DNA from: Ruminococcus sp.
GTDB taxonomy: Bacteria; Bacillota; Clostridia; Oscillospirales; Acutalibacteraceae
Direction: 5' to 3'
DNA length: 64,000 nucleotides
Assembly (NCBI GenBank): GCA_003521625.1
Contig: DPHV01000024.1
Location: forward strand, 383,838-447,837
Under the pieces are notes generated by a model. The model worked only from the letters and a program-made list of their open reading frames with translations. It was not told the origin of the DNA and did not search any database. Of this stretch, positions 1 through 8,481 are shown piece by piece. The translations under genes and the position numbers were made by a program. How positions within the stretch are numbered: the first letter of the stretch is position 1; each line of letters opens with the position of its first letter.

Positions 1-375
1 TGCCGCTGCCTGAAGAATATCAGCATCGGTTTCTTTTGGCTCTCCGTGCTTGTATTCTACAGGAACAATTTTATACAATCCGTCATAGCCGTTAATTATT
101 GCGCCGTCGTCTGACTTATGGAACTCAACAACGTCACATACACCTGTAAGTCCGAGTTCTCGTGATACTATAGGCATACCACGGGATATTATCAAATCAT
201 TTCGCTTTTCGGATGAGGCTTTATCGTGTGCGTTTTCGTGCATTATATTACCGCTTACTGTGAGCAAATTTTCTTCCCACTGCTGTTCAATGTGAATAAG
301 CGCCCATTGTCGCCTGCAAAACACAAAATGCTGTATTCCTGAAATGCTCAGCAATTGGTCGTCGGTGTAGCTCAT
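1..375 (-). CDS. cas4: Cas4 nuclease, N-terminal part (runs off left edge)
   Basis: This is the 5' part (about 125 codons) of cas4, a RecB-family nuclease that works with Cas1-Cas2 to trim prespacers and select PAMs. The N-terminus reads MSYTDDQLLSISGIQHFVFC followed by RRQWALIHIEQQW; the single N-terminal Cys in the 'FCRRQW' segment is the first iron-sulfur ligand typical of Cas4. A VCDVVEFH segment and a VEYKHGEPKE segment match the Asp and E-x-K nuclease motifs of the RecB fold. The ATG at 375 overlaps the cas7 stop codon (ATGA), so the two are translationally coupled. The rest, and presumably cas1, cas2 and the CRISPR array, lie outside the window. No frame damage is visible in the part present. 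Confidence 0.9.
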   Translation of the reverse strand, partial: MSYTDDQLLSISGIQHFVFCRRQWALIHIEQQWEENLLTVSGNIMHENAHDKASSEKRNDLIISRGMPIVSRELGLTGVCDVVEFHKSDDGAIINGYDGLYKIVPVEYKHGEPKETDADILQAAA

Positions 376-1223
376 TCTAATATTTCCGGCTTTATGCCAG
401 CGAGTTCGTTATCATAATAGAATTCATAATCATTAATTGAAGAGGGCTCATCGGTCAACTTTCTAACTTTAACGCTGTTGTGAACTTTTGCAGATGAATA
501 CTGACCGTTTTTACAATTATGTTCGAACCAAAATAGCTTTACCATACACATACTTCCGTCAGGTCTTGCTGAAGAACAGTCATTTTCAAACAGTGTTGCA
601 ACAGCATTTTTAATCTTTTCAGCGTCATCGTGAGTAAAACCTGTTTTCTCGGCTAACTGGCAATTTATACTTCCTTTTATCTTGTACACTCCAAATTTTA
701 CTCTGTGTTTCATTCCCATCGTATCGGAAGATTTACCGCCTCCTGTTGAAGTACTGTTTACACTTTTTGTTATCTGAATACTGTCAATATCTACAGTGTC
801 AAGACTAAAAGCAGGATGAATTGAAACCGGGCCTCTTACACCTACAGATACCGTTTCTCCCTTAAATGCAAAAACCTGTCCGAATGCACGAACATCAATC
901 CACTTCTCACATACTTTTTGAGTGAACAAATCTTTATCGGTATTTTTGCCGTTTGATAATTTCTTTAATTCTGCATCGCTTTCAAGTCTGTCTTTAAGGC
1001 TTTTGCATCCGTCAATATTCTTATCTTCGGATTGAACAAATATGCTTTCTCCGTAATCAAGCAAACGATTACGGATTTTTCTTTTGATGCAAACATCAGA
1101 AATTTCTCCGAATCCGTCAACATTATCCCTCGGTCGGTTACCATTTAAAGGATCCCCGTTAGGGTTAGCGTTCTCCACTGAAATAAATCCTACAAAATCA
1201 ATTTTATTCTGTAATGCTGTCAT
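372..1223 (-). CDS. cas7: Cas7 (Csd2/Cas7c), type I-C Cascade backbone
   Basis: Cas7 forms the helical backbone of the type I-C Cascade on the crRNA. The N-terminus, MTALQNKIDFVGFISVENAN followed by PNGDPLNGNRPR, is the hallmark opening of the Csd2 family, and the length (283 aa) is usual. I start it at the ATG at 1223 because AAGGAGG lies 9 bases upstream; an in-frame extension back to 1274 lies wholly inside cas8c and would add an unlikely basic tail. The gene overlaps the 3' end of cas8c by 20 bases and the cas4 start by 4, as expected of a tight cas operon. A Gly/Ser loop (STSTGGGKSSDTMGMKHRV) in the middle matches the family. It looks intact. Confidence 0.93.
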   Translation of the reverse strand: MTALQNKIDFVGFISVENANPNGDPLNGNRPRDNVDGFGEISDVCIKRKIRNRLLDYGESIFVQSEDKNIDGCKSLKDRLESDAELKKLSNGKNTDKDLFTQKVCEKWIDVRAFGQVFAFKGETVSVGVRGPVSIHPAFSLDTVDIDSIQITKSVNSTSTGGGKSSDTMGMKHRVKFGVYKIKGSINCQLAEKTGFTHDDAEKIKNAVATLFENDCSSARPDGSMCMVKLFWFEHNCKNGQYSSAKVHNSVKVRKLTDEPSSINDYEFYYDNELAGIKPEILE

Positions 1224-3102
1224 CTTTTGCTTCCTCCTTGACTTTCTTTGTATATAAATCTTCTCTTTGAGCATAAAATCCCATAAAAAATCTTGCGTCT
1301 AATTTCTTATTTGAAATATAGTCATCATCGTTGAAGGTTATGTAAATCTCCTGCATTATTTTTTCATAGTAATAATAAAGACCGGGTTTATCTTTTAATA
1401 ACTTTTCCGAATAAGGTAAAACCCTTTCGCAGATATAATCCCACCTTTTGAATGGAGAGTTAATTAATGAATTCATATATCTTTTTGTATTTGTTAATCT
1501 TTTTTCGTCTTTTTCAAAAGTATCCTGTTCTAACTTGTCGGCAACAGCAGCAAGTCGTCCATAAAGATAACTTCTATCTTTACATTCTTTATCTAAAATC
1601 ATATTAAATTCAGCTCCTCCTTTTTTCAATTCTAAATAATACTTGCGATACAATGCGCAGGTAACATCTAAAACCTTCTCCCAATTATATTCTTTGTCGT
1701 ACGCAAGAGGATTCGACGCACGATTAAATAACGCTGTAAGGATATTTTGCGGTATACTCTTGCCGTAAATAATTGAAGAATATATTTGCTTTATGTAATA
1801 TATGAGTGCTTCCGGTTTTATGCTGATTTCATCTCCACGTTCAACGCCATATGCGCACTCAATTATTGTCTTGGGAATTGGTGTACCTACGCAGTCAATT
1901 CGCCTTTTTTCTTTAAAATAAGAACAATGCCAATGAACTTTAATATACCAATCATTAAGGTTATCATAATATTCCGATGCTCTAAATTCCTGATAGTTTA
2001 AAATTGAAAGTCTACCTTGGGAAGCGGCATCAATAAACATTACCATAATTTTAGAATCAGGAACTAATTTAGTTCTGTACCCTTTTATAGCCTTGTTAAT
2101 GATACGACTATACTCTGCTGATGTTTTTGCTTCAAGTTCCTCTTCAAAATCTTCATCAAGCGAGTATAAATCATTTTGCTTGTTGATATCCGGAACTTTT
2201 TGCATTGTATTCTCCCATGTTACACATTTTCCTGAACCAATGCTTGTTCCCTGACGTTCAATAAGCCATTTAAGTGCGAGATGAGCTTTTTGAGATGTTA
2301 TTTTACCTACTGAATAAGCCTCTTTATCATCAGAAAATCTTCCTCGGTATGTAAAACCGGTTTCATCATTTGATGACAATAATTTAGCTTTATCTCCTGA
2401 ATACCGAATTTTTGACATATGTTTGTATGAAACCGGAACGATTTCACCTGTAATATAGCACAAATCATATTCAGATTTTTCACTCATACAATAGTCTGTA
2501 TATTTCTTATAAAGATTTTGATTTTCCCAAACTCTATAAGTACTGTTATCAGATTTATTTGTTACAATAAATCTGATTAATGAATCAGTCTGTACATTTT
2601 TTGCTTTTGGTAATTTATATTTCTTATCCAGATATTTTCCGCTTTCATCAAGGCGAAGAATACCGCACTTAATTAAATCTTTAATCAGTTCTCCCTTTTT
2701 GAGATAATTAAAAATAATTTCTATCAAAGGATCGGAAAAATCTGAATTTATCCATTTAGACAACTGAAAAATGTATTTTTCAAAATATTCAGTATCATCC
2801 TGATTGTCATTCACAAAATCAGAATAGTCGCCTGCGACATATAAAAGCTTATCACATAATGCATGTGGAGCGTTACCACTACTTCTCGAAGCCGAATCCT
2901 CTGTAGCAGGAAGAATTGTACTCTGATAAGCTTTTTCTATTTCTTCGGCATGGGAAAATGTTCCATCATCAAAAACAGTAACCTCAATATGAGCATTTTG
3001 TTCAGTATGAAACATAGGTAGCAAAACAACATCATCTATTTTTTGACCTACAATATCTTTTTCTAAGTCATATACGTTTTTTAATTCAGACATCCAACCC
3101 AC
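1204..3102 (-). CDS. cas8c: Cas8c (Csd1), type I-C Cascade large subunit
   Basis: Cas8c is the large subunit of type I-C Cascade, recognising the PAM and, in this subtype, also giving rise to the small Cas11 subunit from an internal start. Identity rests on position between cas5c and cas7, size (632 aa) and Csd1-like features such as a GSGKCVTWENTMQKVPDIN segment and the Tyr-rich C-terminal third. Start choice: a strong AAGGAGG sits 9 bases before a GTG at 3102, whereas the first ATG (3093) is 18 bases away, so I prefer GTG; this overlaps cas5c by 17 bases. No frameshift is seen. A Cas11c-type internal start would be expected in the last quarter, but I cannot single one out. Confidence 0.88.
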   Translation of the reverse strand: MGWMSELKNVYDLEKDIVGQKIDDVVLLPMFHTEQNAHIEVTVFDDGTFSHAEEIEKAYQSTILPATEDSASRSSGNAPHALCDKLLYVAGDYSDFVNDNQDDTEYFEKYIFQLSKWINSDFSDPLIEIIFNYLKKGELIKDLIKCGILRLDESGKYLDKKYKLPKAKNVQTDSLIRFIVTNKSDNSTYRVWENQNLYKKYTDYCMSEKSEYDLCYITGEIVPVSYKHMSKIRYSGDKAKLLSSNDETGFTYRGRFSDDKEAYSVGKITSQKAHLALKWLIERQGTSIGSGKCVTWENTMQKVPDINKQNDLYSLDEDFEEELEAKTSAEYSRIINKAIKGYRTKLVPDSKIMVMFIDAASQGRLSILNYQEFRASEYYDNLNDWYIKVHWHCSYFKEKRRIDCVGTPIPKTIIECAYGVERGDEISIKPEALIYYIKQIYSSIIYGKSIPQNILTALFNRASNPLAYDKEYNWEKVLDVTCALYRKYYLELKKGGAEFNMILDKECKDRSYLYGRLAAVADKLEQDTFEKDEKRLTNTKRYMNSLINSPFKRWDYICERVLPYSEKLLKDKPGLYYYYEKIMQEIYITFNDDDYISNKKLDARFFMGFYAQREDLYTKKVKEEAKDDSITE

Positions 3103-3829
3103 TATTGCTCACCTCCTTATACAAATTATCGACACAACTGAATTTATCTTTACCAAAGACCTTTATATCAGCATTTTTTATATGACGCTTGATAGTACAG
3201 TCCTCAGGTAAAATAAAATCAATTATTCCTTTTCTCATTATCGGAGTGTGAAAACAAACAGTAAGTTTTCCTTTATCTTCATAATTAACAGCCTCATCAG
3301 CATATATTATGCTGTGATACATCAATCCAAAAGAAAGTTCAGGGACATCTTCATAACAGCTGATTTCGGAATCAAAGTCACAAGGTTCTATATATCCCTG
3401 TGCCTCACGAACACCTAAAAATATGTCACGCCTTCCTCCAAGTCGTATCATACGCTGCATAATCTGAAAATGTTTATCTTCATTTCTGTCTTGTTGTAAT
3501 TCCGGGTGATTTTCATTCCACACAAAATGAGCACGTACAGCATATGCGACTTTGTAAAGGTATGTATATGATGACAAGTTGTTACCGTTAGAATTATACT
3601 TTATTGGCCTGACACCTTTTGATTCTGTTCTGATTGGATTTAGAATTTTAACCGAATCGATAATAATTTTGAACGTAGGTTTTGCATAAATACTTTTACA
3701 AACTCCAACCAAAGCAGCATAAGTCGGAATTGGTAATGTACACTTTTCACCACCTACCCGTGTTACAGGGTCAGAGAATAATGCATAGTCTCCATACACC
3801 TTAAATTCAAATTGGTTTTTATATTTCAT
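3086..3829 (-). CDS. cas5c: Cas5c (Cas5d) crRNA-processing subunit
   Basis: In type I-C systems, which lack Cas6, Cas5c cleaves pre-crRNA repeats and then caps the 5' handle of the crRNA. The 247-aa protein opens with a Cas5 RAMP fold (EFKVYGDYALFSDPVTRVGG, then TLPIPTYAALVGVCKSIY) and contains NEDKHFQIMQRMIRLGGRRD; the Lys-His pair there corresponds in position to the Lys-His pair shown to be catalytic in characterised Cas5d proteins (family knowledge; the alignment is mine by eye). The start at 3829 has GAGGTGA 6-7 bases upstream. It lies 122 bases after cas3, the only loose join in the operon. Confidence 0.92.
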   Translation of the reverse strand: MKYKNQFEFKVYGDYALFSDPVTRVGGEKCTLPIPTYAALVGVCKSIYAKPTFKIIIDSVKILNPIRTESKGVRPIKYNSNGNNLSSYTYLYKVAYAVRAHFVWNENHPELQQDRNEDKHFQIMQRMIRLGGRRDIFLGVREAQGYIEPCDFDSEISCYEDVPELSFGLMYHSIIYADEAVNYEDKGKLTVCFHTPIMRKGIIDFILPEDCTIKRHIKNADIKVFGKDKFSCVDNLYKEVSNSGLDV

Positions 3830-3844
3830 TTATTCACCTCATTT

Positions 3845-3899
3845 ATTTGCTAAAGTATAGTTTATTTAATTCCCCTTATTAATTGATTATTTAGCAAAT
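3845..3899 (-). other. 10-bp inverted repeat in the cas3-cas5c gap
   Basis: The bases at 3845-3854 (ATTTGCTAAA) and 3890-3899 (TTTAGCAAAT) are perfect reverse complements with a 35-base spacer, in the 122-base gap between cas3 and cas5c. A second AAGGAGG lies upstream in the same gap (around 3915-3921) but no start codon follows it at a usable distance in a meaningful frame. The hairpin has no T-run, so it is not a standard terminator. It could stabilise the downstream Cascade mRNA or be a scar. Confidence 0.45.
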
Positions 3900-3951
3900 C
3901 TATTTTCAAACCTCCTTATTCATTAAAACATATTTAAAATTTAAAAAATAA

Positions 3952-6345
3952 TCAAAAATCCAATAATTCCAGTTTCACCTCCTCTGTTAGCCCAAATTCA
4001 TCACTGTAAAATCCGTCTTTTAAAATACTAATACCTGTAAATTCATCCTTTATAATGTAATTAGACTTTTCAAATTTTTTAGATACTCCTATTGTGTACT
4101 TCTGTATTTCAGAAATAAGTGGGTTTAATTGAGATAAATCTATTCCTGATGTTATCATTTCAATTAATTTTTTACCTTTTCCGTAAGGAACAAGCACCGA
4201 TAGACTATTATTATTAATTACTTCAAATTTGTCTCCGGCTGTTTTAAATGCTTGTTTCATAAACAACTGAGGTCGTTGTCTTTCTTTTGAAATAATTTTG
4301 TAAATCTCAACTCCTATTTTATTAGCAGATAACAAATCAACTAAAGTATAATGCTCATTTTTAATCTTATAATCAAGTTCATTTGCACATGCTTTGTAAA
4401 ACTCATCATAATAATGATTAATTGATTGAGGCGATGAAATATCACCACCAAACAAAAGGGGGTTTGCACGCATATTCATAATAATACTTCTTGTTATTTT
4501 TTGACCGTATAGTATTGATTTTAAATTAGTGACGTTTTCTTCAGAAATATCTATTACATATACGTATCCTAAAAAGTTTTCACAGTTTCTGTTACATCTT
4601 CCTGCCGCCTAAATTATACTATCAAGACCTGCTAATGAACGAATTACTGTACAAAATGAAATATCAACACCGGCTTCAATAAGCTGTGTACTAATACATA
4701 CAACTTTTTTGTTTCCCTTTAAATACTCTTTTAATTCGTCTATGTAAAGTTTTCTGTGAGCAGGACACATATTAGTTGAAAGATGCATAATATGATAATC
4801 ATCTTTCAATCCATTTTCTTCTATTATTGAAGAAAACAATTTATAAATACTTACAGCAGAATATTTTGTGTTTACAACGCATAATACGCTTTTATTATTT
4901 TTTGAGATGTCAAACAAGAACTCGGCAGTTTCAAAATACGTATATCCTGAAGGCTTTAACTTATCAACGATTTCTGTTCTTTTTAGCTTCTGACAATAAT
5001 TTTCAAAATCTCCTATCATTTCGCATTTTTCGCCTAAGCTAACATTATATTTCACTTTATCTAAAACAGGTTGCGTAGCAGAACATAATATAACTGTTGC
5101 ATTACAAACTTCTGCTAAAAAATTTACAGCCATATTAAACAAACTTGTACACTCAACAGGCAGAGACTGTATCTCATCGATAACAATTACAGAATTAATC
5201 AGACTTCTCATCCTTCTGACAGAGGTAATGGTTCCATTAAATAGTGTATTAAGGAACTGGACCATAGAAGTTGCAATTACAGGTGCTCCCCAATTTTCTG
5301 TAAAATATTTAGTAACATTATTAGCATTGTCTTCATATGAAATAACTTCGCCAAAATGCTCCAAAACAAAAATGTCATCAGGTAAAAATGCTTTTAATTC
5401 TTTGCTGTTTTGTTCTAAAATCGAATTAAAAGGTGCTACATAGAAAATTCTGCTTTTGTTGAAATGTAAACAATGATTTACCGCAAAACGCAAACTACTG
5501 ATTGTTTTCCCACCACCCGTAGGAACACTCATTCTAACTATTCTTTCAGAGACAGTCGACGCATTCAATGCCTTTTTTGAAATTTCTGACCGAATTTTTG
5601 CTATATTAGAGCTTATTTTAAAATTTGCAGTCTTTGATTCTAAATAATCAAAACAACTTTTCCAAATCTCTTTATTTCCGTAAACAGTAATAATTCTTTC
5701 CTGAACCGAAAACTCAGCAGCATTTGTATGATCAGCATTTACCAGTACTGACAATAGCATTCTCTCAAGCATACCTAAACGAAAATCTAATATTGTTTGA
5801 TTTTTATAATTTCCTTTAATTTTATTATAAATAGCCATAAATTCATATTTAGCTTTTTGATATAAGCCATCTGAATCTTTTAAAGAAATTATATCTAGAA
5901 AAGTAATATTTTTCGACTCTTCATAATTATAATTAGTATTCTTAATCCTCCTTATGAATTTGTTATTACAATATTGGTTTTCTGCCGATTTATTGCATGG
6001 TTCTAAAGAATCGAATAATCCATGGTGTGACATTATTGCAATAGAAATTATTTCAGACAATAGAATATCATATTTATCTTTTTTATCATTATTCTTAACA
6101 TATCTATCAAAAATAAATTTTGCTCCGGCAGTTGAGTGAATTATTTTATCTTTTTTCCACTCATTACCAAGTCCAACTGTTCTTTGATATTCATCACTTT
6201 CAGGTGTATTTTTACCCATATCATGCAATTTTGCAGTCAATTCAAATATATACTTAATACCTAATAGGTCTGAGTCTAATTTTCCTGCATCAAATACGCC
6301 CAATGCATGTTCTTTTACAGCCTGAACTCTACCATCCCTACACAC
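3952..6345 (-). pseudogene. cas3: cas3 helicase-nuclease, interrupted by an in-frame amber codon
   Basis: Cas3 is the HD nuclease and superfamily 2 helicase that degrades Cascade-marked DNA. The frame shows an HD domain (KLHDMGK near residue 40, HSTAGAKFIFD, SHHGLFD), Walker A SVPTGGGKT near 273, DEIQ near 388 and SATQ near 420. At codon 579 (bases 4611-4609) a TAG falls where motif VI should read Q-AAGRCNR; the frame then stays open for about 219 more codons to 3952 with normal Cas3 C-terminal sequence. One C-to-T change (CAG to TAG) explains it. TAG also ends the SpoIIM-like gene at 27639 and the hydrolase gene at 41448, so recoding is unlikely. The annotated GTG start at 6345 has no good ribosome site; homologous N-terminal sequence (SYAARV) continues upstream to about 6363 where only ATT/ATC codons follow a GGAAGTG. 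Read as inactivated or nearly so. Confidence 0.88.
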
Positions 6346-6398
6346 TCTTGCCGCATAACTGATAATATCACTTCCAATGTATATATTCCATAATATGT

Positions 6399-6427
6399 AT
6401 TATACTTTATGAGTGATAATTTTTCAA
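6399..6427 (-). promoter_or_regulatory. sigma-A promoter of the cas operon
   Basis: On the minus strand TTGAAA (6427-6422), a 17-base spacer and TATAAT (6404-6399) form a near-consensus promoter pointing at cas3. Transcription should start near 6392, leaving a leader of only about 30 bases before the first homologous Cas3 codons. The upstream 6430-6540 is extremely AT-rich and holds no gene. Confidence 0.8.
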
Positions 6428-6543
6428 TAGTATTTTAATCATTTTTATTAATTTTAATTGATTTTCTCTTACTTTTTAATTTATTTTTTACAATTATAAT
6501 ATAATACGACAATAAATATGCATAATTAATTTATAAAATAAAT

Positions 6544-6581
6544 AATAAAAAAACGCAAAGGCGGTGAAAACTACCTTTGCA
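6544..6581 (-). terminator. Rho-independent terminator of the CotH/HprK operon
   Basis: GCAAAGG (minus strand, 6580-6574) pairs with CCTTTGC (6560-6554), with further pairing inside, followed by a run of seven T on the minus strand. It lies 20 bases after the stop codon of the HPr-kinase-like gene and closes that operon. Confidence 0.85.
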
Positions 6582-6600
6582 TTTTTAAATAAAGTATTAG

Positions 6601-7302
6601 TTAATTTACTATTTCGTTCCGAGCGGTGTAGGCTGCGGAAATATCCATATTGCAGGTCAGAATATAAAAATCAGAACAAGAAAGAAGGTATTCGAAATTT
6701 GTCAGCATTTTATCGGCTGTCGCTCTGCTGACAAAATGAGCTGTAGAAAAATAAAGCCTTTTTATTATTTCGGGCGTTTCAGCTTTTCTGATTGAATTAT
6801 TCTCTCCTCTTTCGATGAACACAACTGCGCCGAGCGGAGCTGAAATATTATTCGCTATTCCGCTTCCTCCATCAAATGGTGTTCCGTAGACAACTGCTTT
6901 TTCATCAAAAATTCTGACGACAGGTTTATCATCATTAATCATCCTTACATCGTTTCCAAATGCCTTTCGCCAAAGAGAAGTATGGGTGGACTTACCTACT
7001 CCGGATTCTGCCGAAAACAAATAAGCCTTTCCTTTATATTCAATAGCAGATGAATGAATCAGCATTGCATTGTATTTAATTATTTTTTGGCAAAACTTCC
7101 CTGCATAAGAAAATTCTTCTGCAGCGCCGATAGTTGTTCCCGATACCATTTTCTTTAGCATTGAATTTATATATTCATCAGAAAGCGAAATTGAAATTTC
7201 AGGTTCCCTATCTCCAAAATATTCAAAAGGTTTCGTCAGATTTTTTAAATAACTATATTTCGGTTCCAGCTCAGTTACAAGATCAGCAATAAGATATTTC
7301 AT
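6601..7302 (-). CDS. HPr-kinase-like (PEPCK-fold) protein of the RiPP-associated type
   Basis: The protein has the P-loop SAESGVGKSTHTSLWRKAFG (GVGKST near residue 100) and, about 20 residues on, INDDKPVVRI and YGTPFDGG, the signature of HprK-related kinases often found beside short peptide genes in Clostridia. Relatives in paeninodin-type lasso clusters phosphorylate the precursor peptide (family knowledge); here the substrate is unknown. It lacks the N-terminal regulatory domain and the HPr-binding region of true HprK. I start at the ATG at 7302, preceded by GGAGGG, 255-residue alternatives being upstream-extended without support. Last gene of its operon, ending at a strong terminator. A cysteine-free leader-like peptide is encoded two genes upstream and is the obvious candidate partner. 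Confidence 0.72.
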   Translation of the reverse strand: MKYLIADLVTELEPKYSYLKNLTKPFEYFGDREPEISISLSDEYINSMLKKMVSGTTIGAAEEFSYAGKFCQKIIKYNAMLIHSSAIEYKGKAYLFSAESGVGKSTHTSLWRKAFGNDVRMINDDKPVVRIFDEKAVVYGTPFDGGSGIANNISAPLGAVVFIERGENNSIRKAETPEIIKRLYFSTAHFVSRATADKMLTNFEYLLSCSDFYILTCNMDISAAYTARNEIVN

Positions 7303-7324
7303 CGTCCCTCCAAATAATATTATA

Positions 7325-7346
7325 GGGAACGACAAATATCGTTCCC
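7325..7346 (-). other. Intercistronic hairpin before the HprK-like gene
   Basis: GGGAACGA at 7325-7332 and TCGTTCCC at 7339-7346 form a perfect 8-bp stem with a 6-base loop, immediately after the LRR-dockerin stop codon and before the ribosome site of the HprK-like gene. No strong T-run follows on the minus strand, so partial termination or mRNA end protection is more likely than a full stop. Confidence 0.6.
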
Positions 7347-7368
7347 CAAAATAAATTCTTAAAATCAA

Positions 7369-8223
7369 TTATTCAAGTCCAACAAGAACACGTTGAATTT
7401 GTGTTGCATCAGATACATTAACAGAACCGTCTCCGTTTACATCAGCAAGTGAAAGCTGATAATCGGAAAGTTCTTTGATGTCAGCTGAATAAGACTGAAT
7501 GAGAGTTGCATCTCTGATGTCAACAAATCCGCTCATATCAACATCACCGATTTCATATTCGGGAATCATCTCAAATTTGATGCTGTTTTCTTCAGCAAAC
7601 TGCTGTGCGTAAGAATCCTTATAGCCGTAAATAGTAACATTAGGACAATTTCTGAACGCATTTGTAGCAATTGAAGTTGTTGCTTTCGGAACTGTAACAG
7701 CTTTCAGAGAAGAACAATCTGAAAAGGCAAATGCATTAATTGTTTCAACTGACTCAGGCAAAACAACAGATTCAAGCGCATAACATCTGTAAAACATCTG
7801 TGCCTCAATTACAGTAGGACTGTTTTTAAGTTCAATTGTCTTAAGCGCACTGCAATCCTGAAAAACAGCTCTGGCAATTATATTACAATTTTCGGGAATT
7901 GTAATTGATTCAAGACGAGAAGCTCGTGCAAAAGCTGAACTGCCGATTGATTGAAGAGTATCGGGTAAAACCGCACTTGTTATTGTGGTGTTATCCATAA
8001 AAGCACATTCAGAAATTGAAACTACAGTATAGTCCAGAATTGATGATGGAATGGATAAATTCTCTGAATAGTTATCATAATCTGCAATTGAAATTGTGCT
8101 GTCAGTTTTTTTCGAGAATGTGAAATGATCATATTCAAAATATGTTTCAGCAAAAACCTGAGTCAGCGAAAGACAGAGTATAAGAATTGAAGCACACAAT
8201 GCTGATATAATTCTTTTTTTCAT
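7369..8223 (-). CDS. Secreted BspA-type leucine-rich-repeat protein with dockerin
   Basis: A signal peptide (residues 1-25, cleavage after QVFA) is followed by about five LRR_5/BspA repeats (roughly 65-205) such as SRLESITIPENCNIIARAVF and YALESVVLPESVETINAFAF, and a C-terminal type I dockerin with both calcium-binding repeats: GDVDMSGFVDIRDATLIQSY and ADVNGDGSVNVSDATQIQRV. It should be exported and docked to a cohesin scaffold. BspA-type repeats usually mediate binding rather than catalysis. The gene lies between the short peptide and the HprK-like kinase, each separated by a hairpin. No cohesin is encoded in the window, so the partner scaffold is elsewhere. Confidence 0.88.
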   Translation of the reverse strand: MKKRIISALCASILILCLSLTQVFAETYFEYDHFTFSKKTDSTISIADYDNYSENLSIPSSILDYTVVSISECAFMDNTTITSAVLPDTLQSIGSSAFARASRLESITIPENCNIIARAVFQDCSALKTIELKNSPTVIEAQMFYRCYALESVVLPESVETINAFAFSDCSSLKAVTVPKATTSIATNAFRNCPNVTIYGYKDSYAQQFAEENSIKFEMIPEYEIGDVDMSGFVDIRDATLIQSYSADIKELSDYQLSLADVNGDGSVNVSDATQIQRVLVGLE

Positions 8224-8248
8224 AATATCACCATTAATAATAAATTTT

Positions 8249-8274
8249 ATGGGGCAAATATTACATTTGCCCCA
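8249..8274 (-). other. Strong hairpin just after the short peptide gene
   Basis: An 11-bp perfect stem, ATGGGGCAAAT paired with ATTTGCCCCAT (8249-8259 and 8264-8274) around a 4-5-base loop, lies 10 bases after the peptide stop codon. There is no T-run in the minus direction. In RiPP-like operons such a hairpin after the precursor gene commonly makes the precursor more abundant than the genes downstream (general knowledge); that is my reading here. Confidence 0.6.
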
Positions 8275-8284
8275 TATGTCTACT

Positions 8285-8452
8285 TTATTTAGGGAATTCT
8301 ATTTCGCCCGGATCTACAGGTTCACTACTACCACCAGAACCAGCGGGTTCTTCAGTAGGATCAGGTGTGCTTTGTGTTATAGAGCCTTCAAGAATATCCT
8401 CAAAAGAGAACTTCTGTACTTCAATAACAGGTTCTAAATATTTTTTTCTCAA
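8285..8452 (-). CDS. Short cysteine-free peptide, RiPP-precursor-like
   Basis: A 55-residue peptide starts at a TTG (8452) seven bases after GAAGGAGG. Its N-terminus, RKKYLEPVIEVQKFSFEDIL, looks like a leader of lasso and related RiPP precursors (Y-x-x-P-x-hydrophobic pattern used by RRE domains), and the rest is a flexible acidic Pro/Gly/Ser tail (TPDPTEEPAGSGGSSEPVDP) ending EFPK. It has no Cys, signal peptide or membrane segment. It sits 29 bases after the giant surface protein gene and two genes before an HprK-like kinase, so serines in the tail could be phosphorylation sites. No RRE/PqqD, protease, cyclase or radical SAM gene is present here, so calling it a RiPP is inference. Confidence 0.6.
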   Translation of the reverse strand: MRKKYLEPVIEVQKFSFEDILEGSITQSTPDPTEEPAGSGGSSEPVDPGEIEFPK

Positions 8453-8481
8453 AATTATTCCTCCTTCAAACAACAATCAGT

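Noticed and set aside
3952..4479. The C-terminal part of cas3 as a separate gene
   Set aside because: It is in the same frame as the rest, its first ATG has no ribosome site, and it begins in the middle of the helicase domain; it is the tail of the interrupted cas3.
4609..4611. TAG read as glutamine by genetic-code change
   Set aside because: TAG ends the SpoIIM-like gene (27639-27641) at its natural end and the hydrolase gene (41448-41450), and all other genes show ordinary stop use.
1..6600. CRISPR array within the window
   Set aside because: No regularly spaced direct repeats of 30-36 bases are visible near the cas genes; cas4 runs off the left edge, so the array is probably beyond it.
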